Positions 25,863-35,945 of a DNA stretch of 64,000 bases are shown one piece after another (the stretch's first letter is position 1; each line of letters opens with the position of its first letter). This stretch comes from Luteolibacter pohnpeiensis. Lineage in GTDB: Bacteria > Verrucomicrobiota > Verrucomicrobiia > Verrucomicrobiales > Akkermansiaceae. The stretch lies in NCBI RefSeq assembly GCF_016595435.1, contig NZ_JAENIJ010000019.1, positions 32,020 through 96,019 on the forward strand, given 5' to 3'. Under the pieces are notes generated by a model, which ran no database searches, was not told where the DNA came from, and was given only the letters and a program-made list of their open reading frames with translations. Both the position numbers and the translations under genes were made by a program.

Positions 25863-25927
25863 AGTAAGGTTTAACTTAGGTAAAACGTTTTGGATATAGA
25901 TTTCCAATCATCTCCGTATCACGTGCC

Positions 25928-26890
25928 ATGAAAGTTCCGATTTTGCTGAGTTTTGCCTCTACGCTCCTCATGACCGCCAATTCGCTCAACGCCGAGGCAA
26001 CCGCCCGCTCGATCGAAATCGGCCCCGATTATCAGGATGCAGCGGAATTGCACATCACTTCAGAAATCCAACGCGGAACGATCGAGAAATTTGTGATGGA
26101 ATCCAAGGATAGCGCGCTCTATCCCGGCATTGCGAAAAACCGTGAAGGGACGGTTCCGTATTCACGAAAAGTTGCCGTTTATTTACCATTCAATCTGGAT
26201 TCTAACAAAACCTACCCGCTTTTGGTGGTTCAGGATGGAACTGGATATATCGATGTCGTTTCCAAATCGCTGGATGCCCTGATCGCACAAAAACGAGTCC
26301 CTGCGATGGTGGCGATCCTGATCGCATCGGGCGGAGGAGATGCCCAGGGTAGCGAACGCGGACTCGAATACGACACGCTCAGCGGCAAATATGCCGAGTT
26401 CATTGAAACCGAAGTCATTCCCCGGGTTGAGAAGGATTATAAGGTGAAAATTACGACCGATCCCGAGGGCCGGGCAACCATGGGCGGAAGCTCAGGTGCC
26501 GCAGCAGCTTTCACCATGGCCTGGTTCAGGCCGGACCTGTATCATCGAGTGCTCAGCTATTCCGGGACATTTGTGAACCAGCAGTCCCCTTTGAATCCGG
26601 AAAGCCCGCATGGAGCATGGGAGTATCATGAAAATCTGATCCCGAATGCTGCCAAAAAACCGATCCGGATCTGGATGGAAGTCAGCGAGCATGATAATGG
26701 ATACGATCGCGATGAAGCCTCACTTCACAACTGGGTGATGGCGAACGATCGAATGGCGGAAGTTCTCAAAGCCAAAGGCTACGAATACCGATACGTGTTC
26801 GCCAAAGATGCCGGGCACACCGACGGCAGAGTCACCAAACAAACACTGCCCGCCGCATTGGAATGGCTGTGGCAGAGTTACCCGCGCTGA
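25928..26890 (+). CDS. Exported alpha/beta-hydrolase, enterochelin-esterase-like
   Basis: A 320-residue protein with signal peptide (about 1-22). The esterase fold shows VAVYLPFNLDSNKTYPLLVVQDG, the nucleophile elbow MGGSSGAAAAF and a C-terminal KDAGHTDG supplying the catalytic His. This matches the putative esterase/Fes-like family, including feruloyl and acetylxylan esterases. It reads into the 3' end of the hybrid kinase gene (13-bp convergent overlap). Given the neighbouring GH127 and DUF1080 genes, a plant or algal polysaccharide side-chain esterase is plausible but not shown. Confidence 0.8.
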   Translation: MKVPILLSFASTLLMTANSLNAEATARSIEIGPDYQDAAELHITSEIQRGTIEKFVMESKDSALYPGIAKNREGTVPYSRKVAVYLPFNLDSNKTYPLLVVQDGTGYIDVVSKSLDALIAQKRVPAMVAILIASGGGDAQGSERGLEYDTLSGKYAEFIETEVIPRVEKDYKVKITTDPEGRATMGGSSGAAAAFTMAWFRPDLYHRVLSYSGTFVNQQSPLNPESPHGAWEYHENLIPNAAKKPIRIWMEVSEHDNGYDRDEASLHNWVMANDRMAEVLKAKGYEYRYVFAKDAGHTDGRVTKQTLPAALEWLWQSYPR

Positions 26891-29800
26891 TGATGAATTG
26901 CGTTACTGGCGGCCGCCAATGTCTCCCGTAAAAGACTCCTGCGGATGGGTTTGTTCAAGTAGCCGGACATCCCCACCTCGAAGCAAAGTTCTCGATCCGC
27001 GGCGACGGTGTTTGCCGTGAGCGCAACAATGTAAATCGGTGAACTGCCCTGCTCCCGCTCCAGTCTACGGATCGCTGCGCAAGCCTCAATGCCGCTCATT
27101 TCGGGCATTTGCAAATCCATCAGAACACAATCGATTGGTTCGTTCTGATAAATCTCCACCGCTTCTGCGCCGTTGAACGCGGAAAACGGCTCATAGCCAA
27201 GTTTGCGCAAAACGGACAGGGTGAGCTTCATGTTGATCCTATCATCCTCTGCCACCAAAATCCGCAGTGGATACTCTGCGGCGAATTTCTCATCCAGCAC
27301 CATGGGGAGCGCTCCAGATTTCTCGCAGGCCGCTGCTTCCACGGCATCCAATGGAATCAGCAACTCGAACACAGAACCTGCACCATTCCTGCCATGCATC
27401 GTCAAGTCCCCGCCGAGCAATCCAGCCAGTCTCTTGGAAATCGCCAGACCCAACCCGGTTCCACCATGCTTTCTGGATGCACCCGCATCGGTTTGCGAAA
27501 ATGGCGCAAAAATCAATTCCTGCTCCGCATGTTCAACTCCTATGCCGGTATCGATGACCGAAATTTTCCACCAGGTAGATTCTCCGGCTCGCAGGGGTGA
27601 AGCGATGATTTCGACCAATCCCTCGTCCGTAAATTTGATCGCATTGCCCACCAAGTTGAGCACGATCTGCCGGATTCTACCCTCGTCCCCCAATAGCTTC
27701 TCGGGGACTTCCCCAGATATATCCAAACTGAGTGTGATCCCTTTTTGGCTGGCAGTCGGCAGCAGAAGCTGTCGGATACCTCGAAGCAGATCGCTAAGCG
27801 AGAACGGGCGACGTTCCACCCGTAGAGCACCAGCTTCGCTACTGCTGAAATCCAGAATGTCATCGAGAATCCGCAACAATGCCTGAGCGCTTTGATGCAG
27901 CGTAGCGGCATATTCGTGATTCTCCGCAGTCAGATCCGGCGACTTTGCCAGTAATTCCGAAAATCCGATGATGCCGTTCATTGGAGTCCGGACCTCGTGA
28001 CTCATGACCGCCAGGAATTCACTTTTTGCCTTTTCTCCAGCCTGGGCGCGAACCGTCAACTCACGTTGTAAATCGAGAGCCTTCGCCAGATCATTGGTTC
28101 GTTCAGCGATGCGATCCTCGAGTTTGGCATTAAAGCTCCGGAGCTCGCTTTCAATCTGCCGTTGATGAGTAATATCGCGAGAAACGGCCAGGAGACGAAC
28201 CGGCGTGCCATTGCCATCATGGATCGGTGAGACGACAACATCCCACCATTTCGGGGTTCCCGCAAATGTCGCACAAAACGCCTGGAATCTGCCATGGTTC
28301 CCTTTCAGCGCCTCCTCCATGGCACTGCGGACCATAGGCTGATCACGCTCACCCCAAAATGAGATCCAATCACTTCCCTCAACCAAACTAAGATCGCCGA
28401 TTTCGAGGGCTTTCCTTCCCTGCTCCGCCATCTGCAACAGCTTGCCATCGAGGCTGATGACCTTGAGACAATCTTCCGTGCTCTCGACGATGCTGCGGTT
28501 GTATTCCTCACTTTCTCGCAGCTTCTCCTCCGCAAGCTTACGCTCATGGTGTTCGATCGCGAACATCACGGAAGCGGCCAAGCTGCTGGCAAACTTGATT
28601 TCTTCCGGTATCCATTGGCGTATCTCTGAAACTTGCTCACAGCAAAGTACCCCAACCAATCTACCTCCGGTGCGAATCGGAATATCGAGCATCGATCTTA
28701 TCCCATTCGGTTTGAGATAATCTTCAGCCAGGCATCGGGTCGATTCATCTGCCATCGCATCAGCTGCAACCACCGGGAGAAATTGGGAAAGCGCCTCCAA
28801 ATAAGGCCTGTAGTCCTGCTTCTTCAGTTCATTCCCAGCACTGAATTTCAGGCTATCAGCGTCATACAATGCCGCACATCGGATCAACGACTTGCTGTCA
28901 TCATAGATCCAGACACTTGCCCGATCAATGTGCAAACTTTCAAGACACTCCTTCGCCGCAAGCTGATAGAACTCGGTAAGGCTTGAATATTCCGCATCGC
29001 GGAGATTCAGCAGTGCCCGCTGGAATCGTTGGATTCTAGCAGCTCTTTCTTGTTCCCGAATTTGGACCCTGCGCTCGTTGGTGACGTTCCTGAGAACCAA
29101 CACCACTCCGACAATTTCCCCATCCGAGTTTCGGATCGGTGCCGCGCTATCCGCAACCGGGCACTCTGAGCCATCGCGGTGAATCAGCACGCTATCCATC
29201 GCAAGGTCGACGGTATTTCCCGTAGTTAAAACCGCTTCCACCGGGATTTCCACGGCTTCGCGGGTGATCTGATGAACGATTTTGAAGACCTCGGCGATCG
29301 GTAATCCCCTTGCATCCGCCAGCGACCAACCGGTCAACCTTTCGGCAACCGGATTCATTCTCAGAATGTTGCCGCGACCATCCGTTACCACCACCCCATC
29401 ACCGATCGATTGCAGGGTGATGGCTAAATTCTCCTCGCTTTCGCGCAAGGCTTCCTGAGCCTGCATGAGCTCGGTGACATCCCTGGCCACCGCATAAATT
29501 GAGCCTGAATGGATTGAGGAAATTGCATTCCAGGACAGGTGCTTCCAGCTGCCATCTTTACAAAGATAGCGATTGGTAAAGTTCGTCGTGCTGTATCGGG
29601 TTTCGACGGAGTTTACGAGAAACTCCATCTCTTGCAGCGTAGCAGCCCGATCATCGGGGTGGATGAACTCGATAATGGGGCGCGAAGTCAGTTCGCTCTC
29701 CGTGTAATGCAGGGTGCGCAGAAATGCCTCGTTCACCCGCACGAATCTTCCAGAACTGTCGGCAAAACACATCATGTCCACCGATAGCTCAAAGAACTGC

Positions 29801-30609
29801 TCCAACTCTTCAGTCCGATCCCGGAGCGTATCCAGCATCTGGTTGAAATTGCGCGCCAGAACTCCAAATTCGTCCTTCCCACCAGATTCCATCCGGCGCG
29901 CCCGATCCCCGCTTGCTATTGCCTCTGCGTCAGAAGCCATTGCCTCAAGTGGCGGCACGATGAGACGAGTCAGGCCGATGCAGGCAGCCGCTGCAATCAC
30001 GGCTGCGATGCCGATGCTCGCGATCAAAATCTTGCGGGAACCCACAATGATTTCCAATGCACTCTCTGCCTCAGATGCCATGTCAGAGCTGGATTTCCGA
30101 TCATAGCCACCTAGCCGGGGCAACACGAGATCATCCAAAATGGCAATGATCTCAGCTTTTGATTGAGTCTGATCTTCACCAAAACCCTCAGCCAGCAGTT
30201 TAGAGATCCGCGATATACCGGATTCCACGTCCGCCAAAAAACTCAGCTCATATTGCTCTTCTCGGGACCGCTGTTCCGCCCTTAAGTTCTCAGCAGTCGA
30301 TCTGGCATTTTGGGTAGCCTGTTTTGCTCGCTCATAATTGCGTTGAAGCTCCGCAAGCGATGCATCCACTTGAGCTAATTCTTCCGCGCTAAGTGTGCCT
30401 GGATTCCCGACGAGGATTCGGATTTCCATCGCTGATTTTAACATCTTACCGGCCGAAACATCTTCATTGTAAGAAGTCCGGTAGGCATCCCGAAGATGAA
30501 CCTCCACCTGTTGGGATCTCCAGATCTCAATTGCCCCCTGAAACAGCATCATCAAAACCACCACGGAAAATCCGACCAGTAATTGATTCCGAATGCTAAA
30601 TGACTTCAT
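26878..30609 (-). CDS. Hybrid sensor histidine kinase with HAMP, PAS, GAF and receiver domains
   Basis: A 1243-residue membrane sensor. Order: TM helix (about 8-28), periplasmic four-helix-type coiled region, TM helix (195-220), HAMP (about 218-272), PAS (280-390), PAS (400-520), GAF (545-700), PAS (715-830), HisKA with phospho-acceptor His871 in LAVMSHEVRTPMNGIIGF, HATPase (about 985-1100, with NLVGNAIKFT and GTGLGLAIS), and a C-terminal receiver with phospho-acceptor Asp1165 in VLMDLQMPEMSG. There is no output domain, so signal must pass to another protein. It is divergent from the AraC gene. The ligand is unknown. Confidence 0.93.
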   Translation of the reverse strand: MKSFSIRNQLLVGFSVVVLMMLFQGAIEIWRSQQVEVHLRDAYRTSYNEDVSAGKMLKSAMEIRILVGNPGTLSAEELAQVDASLAELQRNYERAKQATQNARSTAENLRAEQRSREEQYELSFLADVESGISRISKLLAEGFGEDQTQSKAEIIAILDDLVLPRLGGYDRKSSSDMASEAESALEIIVGSRKILIASIGIAAVIAAAACIGLTRLIVPPLEAMASDAEAIASGDRARRMESGGKDEFGVLARNFNQMLDTLRDRTEELEQFFELSVDMMCFADSSGRFVRVNEAFLRTLHYTESELTSRPIIEFIHPDDRAATLQEMEFLVNSVETRYSTTNFTNRYLCKDGSWKHLSWNAISSIHSGSIYAVARDVTELMQAQEALRESEENLAITLQSIGDGVVVTDGRGNILRMNPVAERLTGWSLADARGLPIAEVFKIVHQITREAVEIPVEAVLTTGNTVDLAMDSVLIHRDGSECPVADSAAPIRNSDGEIVGVVLVLRNVTNERRVQIREQERAARIQRFQRALLNLRDAEYSSLTEFYQLAAKECLESLHIDRASVWIYDDSKSLIRCAALYDADSLKFSAGNELKKQDYRPYLEALSQFLPVVAADAMADESTRCLAEDYLKPNGIRSMLDIPIRTGGRLVGVLCCEQVSEIRQWIPEEIKFASSLAASVMFAIEHHERKLAEEKLRESEEYNRSIVESTEDCLKVISLDGKLLQMAEQGRKALEIGDLSLVEGSDWISFWGERDQPMVRSAMEEALKGNHGRFQAFCATFAGTPKWWDVVVSPIHDGNGTPVRLLAVSRDITHQRQIESELRSFNAKLEDRIAERTNDLAKALDLQRELTVRAQAGEKAKSEFLAVMSHEVRTPMNGIIGFSELLAKSPDLTAENHEYAATLHQSAQALLRILDDILDFSSSEAGALRVERRPFSLSDLLRGIRQLLLPTASQKGITLSLDISGEVPEKLLGDEGRIRQIVLNLVGNAIKFTDEGLVEIIASPLRAGESTWWKISVIDTGIGVEHAEQELIFAPFSQTDAGASRKHGGTGLGLAISKRLAGLLGGDLTMHGRNGAGSVFELLIPLDAVEAAACEKSGALPMVLDEKFAAEYPLRILVAEDDRINMKLTLSVLRKLGYEPFSAFNGAEAVEIYQNEPIDCVLMDLQMPEMSGIEACAAIRRLEREQGSSPIYIVALTANTVAADRELCFEVGMSGYLNKPIRRSLLRETLAAASNAIHHQRG

Positions 30610-30749
30610 GGGAGAGAATTGAACTGAAGACGCTTTATCACCGTTTCATGGAAAGTCTGGAGCCTATGTTAGATAAGGTCTAGCATCGAATCGAAAACAA
30701 ATCCTAATCTTTAACACTCCCAACAACCCAATTTGAACGGGATTGGGAC

Positions 30750-31586
30750 GTGACCTCAATATCATCTTTAAAACCCGTTATGGGAGAGAGCATTGTCATC
30801 GGAAAACGCACCAAAGAGATTGTTAAGGGGTATTCCCAGGAACTGACGAGCATCGGACTCATGGCGGCTGGCAAGACGACAGCCCATGCACCCTATCAGA
30901 TTATCCGCGATCAATTGAAAGGCGGCCATCTGATCGCGACCGTTGCAGGACAAGGCGAATTCCTGATTCAAGACCAATGGTGCAAAAGCACTGCCGGCTC
31001 CGTGTTTATCGCACCGCCAGGAGCTGCTGAATCTTTTAGACCCGCCAAAGGAAAATCATGGACGTTCTGCTGGCTCCATACCTACCCGGCATTTTTCCAT
31101 GATTTCGAACCGACCACCTGCGGTCTGTTCGATGCGGATATCACATTATTTTGCCACGCGATCGAAGGTTTCATCCACTCCTCACTATCTGAAGACTATG
31201 CATCTACAGCAGCGCCCTGGGCGGACTTGATCCGAATCTACGCCCAACGTTTCATGCACGCTCAACGCGGGCAAACGCGCCTGGACAAACTCTGGGCAGC
31301 AGTGGCCATGGATCCGGGTAAAGCATGGGATGTGGAAGCACTGTGTCGGATCGCTGCCGTGAGCCGCGAACAACTGCGCGTTTTTTCACGCCGGGAAACC
31401 GGGCGCTCGCCGATGCAGCAAGTGACCCACCTTCGCATGCTCCGAGCGATCGAGCTTCTTCAGACTTGCTACTACAAGTTGGAAGTCGTTGCCGAATTGG
31501 TCGGTTACGACAACGCCTTCGCCTTCTCCAATGCCTTTCTCAAATCCACCGGCAAACGCCCATCGGCATACCGGTCGATCCAGTAG
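30750..31586 (+). CDS. AraC-family transcriptional regulator
   Basis: A 278-residue regulator with N-terminal cupin-like sensing domain (HAPYQIIRDQLKGGHLIATV ... GSVFIAPPGAAESF) and C-terminal double helix-turn-helix (about 185-278, with VEALCRIAAVSREQLRVFSR and AELVGYDNAFAFSNAFLKST, GKRPSAYR). The sugar-responsive AraC type fits its position 58 bp upstream of a GH127 glycosidase on the same strand. GTG 30750 is used; ATG 30780 is an equally possible start. Probably activates the glycosidase gene. Confidence 0.88.
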   Translation: MTSISSLKPVMGESIVIGKRTKEIVKGYSQELTSIGLMAAGKTTAHAPYQIIRDQLKGGHLIATVAGQGEFLIQDQWCKSTAGSVFIAPPGAAESFRPAKGKSWTFCWLHTYPAFFHDFEPTTCGLFDADITLFCHAIEGFIHSSLSEDYASTAAPWADLIRIYAQRFMHAQRGQTRLDKLWAAVAMDPGKAWDVEALCRIAAVSREQLRVFSRRETGRSPMQQVTHLRMLRAIELLQTCYYKLEVVAELVGYDNAFAFSNAFLKSTGKRPSAYRSIQ

Positions 31587-31644
31587 GTTTTTTGGGATTT
31601 AAGACATTCCAACCGCCGGCAAATCGATAGAGACTGAGCCGATC

Positions 31645-34008
31645 ATGTTTCCTTTTTCCCGTCGCCAACTCATGGTGTCCGCTGGCTTGGCTTGCTTTGT
31701 CGTAGCACCAGCTGCCGGACAATCGGCTGTGCCGAATCGTCCCCCACTGCAATCCACGCCCTTCATTGCACTCGATCTCGGCTCGGTGAAACCGATCGGG
31801 TGGTTGCAGCATCAACTGGAAATGCAAGCTGACGGCCTAACGGGTCATGCTGAGGAAGTGATCCCTGAACTTGGACCAGAAAACGGCTGGCGCGGCGGCG
31901 ATGGCGAAGCCTGGGAAAAAGGTCCCTACTATTTGCGCGGACTGGTCAGTCTTGCCTATGTCAGTGACGATCCGAAGTTGAAACGAAAAGCACAAACGTG
32001 GATCGACTGGTTGCTTGAGCATCAGCTAGAAAACGGACAATTCGGCCCGACATCCGGCCAGGATTGGTGGCCGCGCATGGTCATCACGTGGACTCTGCGA
32101 GACTACTACGAAGCAACTCGGGATCCACGCGTCATCCCCTTCCTCACCCGATACGCCCACTACATGCAGGCGACCCTTCCTAACCAACCTCTGGAGGAAT
32201 GGGCGAAGGCGCGTGCTGGCGATCAGATCGACACCTTGCTCTGGCTCTACAACCGCACCGGGGATGAGTTCTTGTTAGATTTGGTCGACTTGTTGCGCCA
32301 ACAAGCCAACCAATGGGAAACGTTTTACCGCACGCTGCAGGGATCTCCTGAAGATTTCCGGATCAGCCACGGTGTGAATGTTTCCCAAGCCATGAAGTAT
32401 CCTGTGGTCACCTGGGAACGGACCGGCAAAGCCGAAGATCGCGAGGTATTTGAGCAAGCCTGGAAACAACTCACCGCCAAACATGGTCTCTCAATCGGCA
32501 TGTGGAGTGGAACAGAACCTCTCGCCGGAAAATCCACCACTCAAGGCGTGGAGATGTGTTCCATCGTTGAGCAAATGCTCAGCAGCGAAGTCGCCCTTGG
32601 CGCCTTGGGCGATCCTCAAATGGGTGATCAACTGGAACGAATCGCATTCAACCTTCTACCAGGCGGCACAACCAAAGAGTTCAAGCAATTCCAATACTTC
32701 ACTTTGCCAAACGCGCCGGTCGCCATTCGCGGAACTCCCGGTGAACTGCCGTTTGCAGATGACCACGGTGACGATTTATTGGTGAGTCCGCATTCAGGAT
32801 TTCATTGCTGCTGTTACAACCTTCACATGGGTTGGCCGAAGTATGTGCAACATGCGTGGATGGCAACAAACGATGGAGGACTCGCCGCAGTTGCCTATGG
32901 ACCTACCGAGGTGAAAACGACGGTGGGAACTACACCAATCACCATCACCGAGACCACCCACTACCCATTCGAAGACAGCATTCATCTGAAAGTCAGTCCT
33001 TCGGCGCCGGTTCGATTTCCGCTGAAACTCCGCATCCCGGGGTGGAGCAAAAATCCGCGTCTGAGCGTGAATGGGCAATCCGTCGATTCCGTGACCGCTG
33101 GATCATTCCACACTTTGGACCGCATTTGGAAATCCGGCGATACCGTCGAGCTCGATTTCCCAAGTGAGCTGAAAACCGAAAATGCATTCCATGGCTCCGC
33201 CACCATCTGGCGCGGCCCCTTGGTTTTTTCCCTGCGGATTCAACAGGATCTGAAAACCGTTACCCGGATCGGCAAGGGCTTTAATGAAATGGAAATGCGA
33301 CCTGATAGCCCATGGAACTACGCCTTGGATCTCGATCGCAATCGTCCTGCATCCGACGTGAGGATTTCCCGCTCCAAAATGCCGGTCAATCCATGGGAGC
33401 CTGACACCACACCGATCCAGCTCACCGTTTCCGCCAAGCGCGTTCCGGATTGGGGCTTGAGACTCAGCAATCGCATGGCGCAGGAAGTTCCCATGAGTCC
33501 GGTATCAAGCGATGAACCGCTTGAGAACATCACACTGGTGCCATTTGGCTGCCAGACCTTGCGCATCACCGCCTTCCCCTTGCTATGTGGTGAGCCGATT
33601 TTGGAACCCGGAATCACCGCTTCACATCACCACGATGCGCTGGATGAAATTCTCACCAATCCACTCCCCAAAAACTCGCTTGGCATCGGGCTGCCACGAT
33701 TCACGTTCTGGGATCATACCGGGAGCCAGGAGTGGATCAACTGGACTTTCGATCAACCGCGCGACGTTTCATCCCTGGCCGTTTACTGGTTTGACGATAC
33801 CGGCTCCGGTCGCTGCCGGGTGCCGAGCTCCTGGAAACTGTTGTATCAAAGTAAGGGTAAATGGCTTCCAGTAACCAACTCTGGCGAATTCGGAACCGCA
33901 AAGGATCAGCTCAATCACGTAACCTTCAAATCCGTCAAGACGACGGCAGTCCGGCTGGAAATCCAGCTTCAACCGGATGCCTCAGCCGGAGTGCTGCTAC
34001 TAAAATAA
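31645..34008 (+). CDS. GH127-type beta-L-arabinofuranosidase (DUF1680) with C-terminal discoidin-like domain
   Basis: A 787-residue exported glycosidase. The N-terminus FSRRQLMVSAGLACFVVAPA is a twin-arginine signal, so the enzyme is probably folded before export. The (alpha/alpha)6 domain carries the metal/catalytic residues of GH127: VEMCSIVEQ (Glu303, Cys305) and FHCCCYN (Cys388-390), matching the Glu338/Cys340 and Cys417/Cys418 zinc site of Bifidobacterium HypBA1. The last ~130 residues are beta-rich (NWTFDQPRDVSSLAVYWFDD) like an F5/8-type domain. Expected activity: release of L-arabinofuranose or similar sugars. Regulated presumably by the preceding AraC gene. Confidence 0.88.
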   Translation: MFPFSRRQLMVSAGLACFVVAPAAGQSAVPNRPPLQSTPFIALDLGSVKPIGWLQHQLEMQADGLTGHAEEVIPELGPENGWRGGDGEAWEKGPYYLRGLVSLAYVSDDPKLKRKAQTWIDWLLEHQLENGQFGPTSGQDWWPRMVITWTLRDYYEATRDPRVIPFLTRYAHYMQATLPNQPLEEWAKARAGDQIDTLLWLYNRTGDEFLLDLVDLLRQQANQWETFYRTLQGSPEDFRISHGVNVSQAMKYPVVTWERTGKAEDREVFEQAWKQLTAKHGLSIGMWSGTEPLAGKSTTQGVEMCSIVEQMLSSEVALGALGDPQMGDQLERIAFNLLPGGTTKEFKQFQYFTLPNAPVAIRGTPGELPFADDHGDDLLVSPHSGFHCCCYNLHMGWPKYVQHAWMATNDGGLAAVAYGPTEVKTTVGTTPITITETTHYPFEDSIHLKVSPSAPVRFPLKLRIPGWSKNPRLSVNGQSVDSVTAGSFHTLDRIWKSGDTVELDFPSELKTENAFHGSATIWRGPLVFSLRIQQDLKTVTRIGKGFNEMEMRPDSPWNYALDLDRNRPASDVRISRSKMPVNPWEPDTTPIQLTVSAKRVPDWGLRLSNRMAQEVPMSPVSSDEPLENITLVPFGCQTLRITAFPLLCGEPILEPGITASHHHDALDEILTNPLPKNSLGIGLPRFTFWDHTGSQEWINWTFDQPRDVSSLAVYWFDDTGSGRCRVPSSWKLLYQSKGKWLPVTNSGEFGTAKDQLNHVTFKSVKTTAVRLEIQLQPDASAGVLLLK

Positions 34009-34022
34009 CCGTAGTAAGCGTT

Positions 34023-34943
34023 TCAGCTGGTCCAATGTTTCGACAAGAACCGCGTCATCAATTGGATCTTCTCCGCCGTCGTAAATTCGGGGCCGCCATG
34101 GCCCGCGCCATCGATGACATCCAGCGTGACATCCACCCCGACAGCCTTGAGCTTTTCGTAAAGTCGCTCGCTTTGGCTTAGTGGAACGAGTGGATCCTTT
34201 GTGCCCTGCATGATCAGTGTGGGCGCGGCATCCTTTGTCACCCAACTGACCGGGCTAGCCCGTTTGGCGAGTTCCATTTTACCGGAAATCGGTCCGCCAA
34301 GCAGTTTTGCCAGCAGCGAGTCCGGATTGTCAGGAGCCACCATGGGAACCGGCTGATTTTCCGTGTATCCCACAATGTCTGCCGGCCCGAACCAGTCGAT
34401 CACCGCCTGCACGGCGCTGGATTGATCCAGGTTCGCGCCGACGTCGAAATCCTTGATTTGCCCGGTCACCCCGAGCATCGCCACCAAATGGCCGCCCGCG
34501 CTGGCTCCCCAGGCAGCAAAGCGATCCTTCGAGTAGCCGTAATCGTCTGCATGCGCCCGCAACCAACGGACGGCCGCCTTGCAATCTTCGATCTGGGCCG
34601 GGAATGGCGCATCCTGACTGAATCGATACTCCACGCTCGCGACCGCAACGCCCATCTTCAGCATCTGCAGGCCTGGCGGGTTATCTTTCGAGCCACCTAC
34701 CCAGCCACCTCCATGGATCCAGATCAGGAGCGGCCCCTTCGGATGATCAGGCAGATATAAATCGAGCTTCTGTCTGGCATGGCCGTTTTCCACATAGGCA
34801 AGATCGCGCAAAATTTTAGGCGACTTCGAGGATTCCGCCTTTTCCTTTTCTTCCTGAGCGCAAGCCGGATTGGAGAAGCAGGTGAGCGCTGCGACTGAGA
34901 GACATAGAGCCATCAAAACAGAGAAAGATTTCATGCATTTCAA
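34023..34943 (-). CDS. Exported alpha/beta hydrolase, BD-FAE/acetylesterase-like
   Basis: A 306-residue protein with signal peptide (about 1-29). The hormone-sensitive-lipase-like core has the oxyanion motif LLIWIHGGGWVGGSKD, nucleophile elbow AAWGASAGGHL, acid region QGTKDPLVPLSQS and catalytic His in DGAGHGG. Relatives deacetylate xylan or cleave feruloyl esters. It is convergent with the GH127 gene (14 bp apart), which supports a role in the same polysaccharide. Start ATG 34943, with an in-frame ATG nine bases later. Confidence 0.85.
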   Translation of the reverse strand: MKCMKSFSVLMALCLSVAALTCFSNPACAQEEKEKAESSKSPKILRDLAYVENGHARQKLDLYLPDHPKGPLLIWIHGGGWVGGSKDNPPGLQMLKMGVAVASVEYRFSQDAPFPAQIEDCKAAVRWLRAHADDYGYSKDRFAAWGASAGGHLVAMLGVTGQIKDFDVGANLDQSSAVQAVIDWFGPADIVGYTENQPVPMVAPDNPDSLLAKLLGGPISGKMELAKRASPVSWVTKDAAPTLIMQGTKDPLVPLSQSERLYEKLKAVGVDVTLDVIDGAGHGGPEFTTAEKIQLMTRFLSKHWTS

Positions 34944-35105
34944 TCAATTACCCCACTTTCTAGCGGTTTGATCGCTGGATGGCAATTCCGCCTTTTCCTC
35001 ATCTCTCCGCATCCGGAATGGAGGTGATGTGCAATTTTCTAGCGATTTGCTTAAATCTCCACATCGCTTGACAAGCCACGCATCAACGCTTCGTATTCGG
35101 GCACG

Positions 35106-35819
35106 ATGAAATTGCAAATTGCCAGTCTTGCTTGCGTCATTGCCTTGGGCGTTACCTCCGCTTTCGGTGCCGACAACTCTCTCACCCCGACTCAAAAGAA
35201 GGACGGTTGGAAGCTCCTCTTCAACGGGAAAACTCTCCGCGGATGGAACAACTTCAAATCCAAAGACATCAAACCAGGCTGGAAAGTCATTGATGGTGCG
35301 CTGGTCTGTGAAGATCCGCACAATGCAGGCGACCTCTGCACCGAAGACGAATACGATTGGTTCGAGCTCGAATTCGATTTCAAGATGGGCGAAGGTGCAA
35401 ACAGTGGCGTGATTTTCCACGTGACTGAAAAAGAAGGCGCTGTCTGGGCAACCGGTCCTGAAATTCAGCTCGAGGACAACCCGAAGGCTGCCGACCCGCA
35501 AAAATGCGGCTGGCTCTACCAACTTTACAAACCAGAAGACGATCCTAAGACCGGCAAGCCTCTGGATGCCACCAAGCCTGCTGGCGAGTGGAACCACATG
35601 CGCATCGTGATCAGCCCAGAGAAGTGCGAACACATCGTCAACGGCGTGAAGTACTTCGAATACGACATCACCAGCGACGACTTCAAAGAGCGCGTCAAAA
35701 AGAGCAAATTCGGCTCCATGCCAAACTTTGCCAAATCAGACAAAGGTTTCATCGCTCTCCAAGGCGACCACGGCCAAGTGTCCTTTAAAAACATCATGAT
35801 CAAGAAATTGAAGAAGTAA
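35106..35819 (+). CDS. Exported DUF1080 (3-keto-disaccharide hydrolase-like) protein
   Basis: A 237-residue protein with signal peptide MKLQIASLACVIALGVTSAFG. The concanavalin-like DUF1080 fold is marked by DGWKLLFNGKTLRGWNNF, the FELEFDFKMGEGANSGVIFH and PAGEWNHMRIVISPEKCEHIVNG stretches, and GFIALQGDHG. Proteins of this fold act on 3-keto-glycosides or bind carbohydrate, and are expanded in Planctomycetes and Verrucomicrobia. A TTGACA at 35068-35073 may be its -35 element, though no good -10 follows. A terminator closes it. Confidence 0.9.
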   Translation: MKLQIASLACVIALGVTSAFGADNSLTPTQKKDGWKLLFNGKTLRGWNNFKSKDIKPGWKVIDGALVCEDPHNAGDLCTEDEYDWFELEFDFKMGEGANSGVIFHVTEKEGAVWATGPEIQLEDNPKAADPQKCGWLYQLYKPEDDPKTGKPLDATKPAGEWNHMRIVISPEKCEHIVNGVKYFEYDITSDDFKERVKKSKFGSMPNFAKSDKGFIALQGDHGQVSFKNIMIKKLKK

Positions 35820-35852
35820 CTCATCAATTTCTCATCGACGATTCTACAGACT

Positions 35853-35888
35853 AAACGCGGTTCCTCACACGGAGCCGCGTTTTTTTCA
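35853..35888 (+). terminator. Rho-independent terminator after the DUF1080 gene
   Basis: AAACGCGG (35853-35860) pairs with CCGCGTTT (35875-35882), extended inward by TCC/GGA, and is followed by a run of Ts. Confidence 0.88.
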
Positions 35889-35945
35889 TTTGCAAGCGCG
35901 CCGTCTTTTTCGTGTGAAACCCGCATCTCAACTTGCTCCCTGGTT

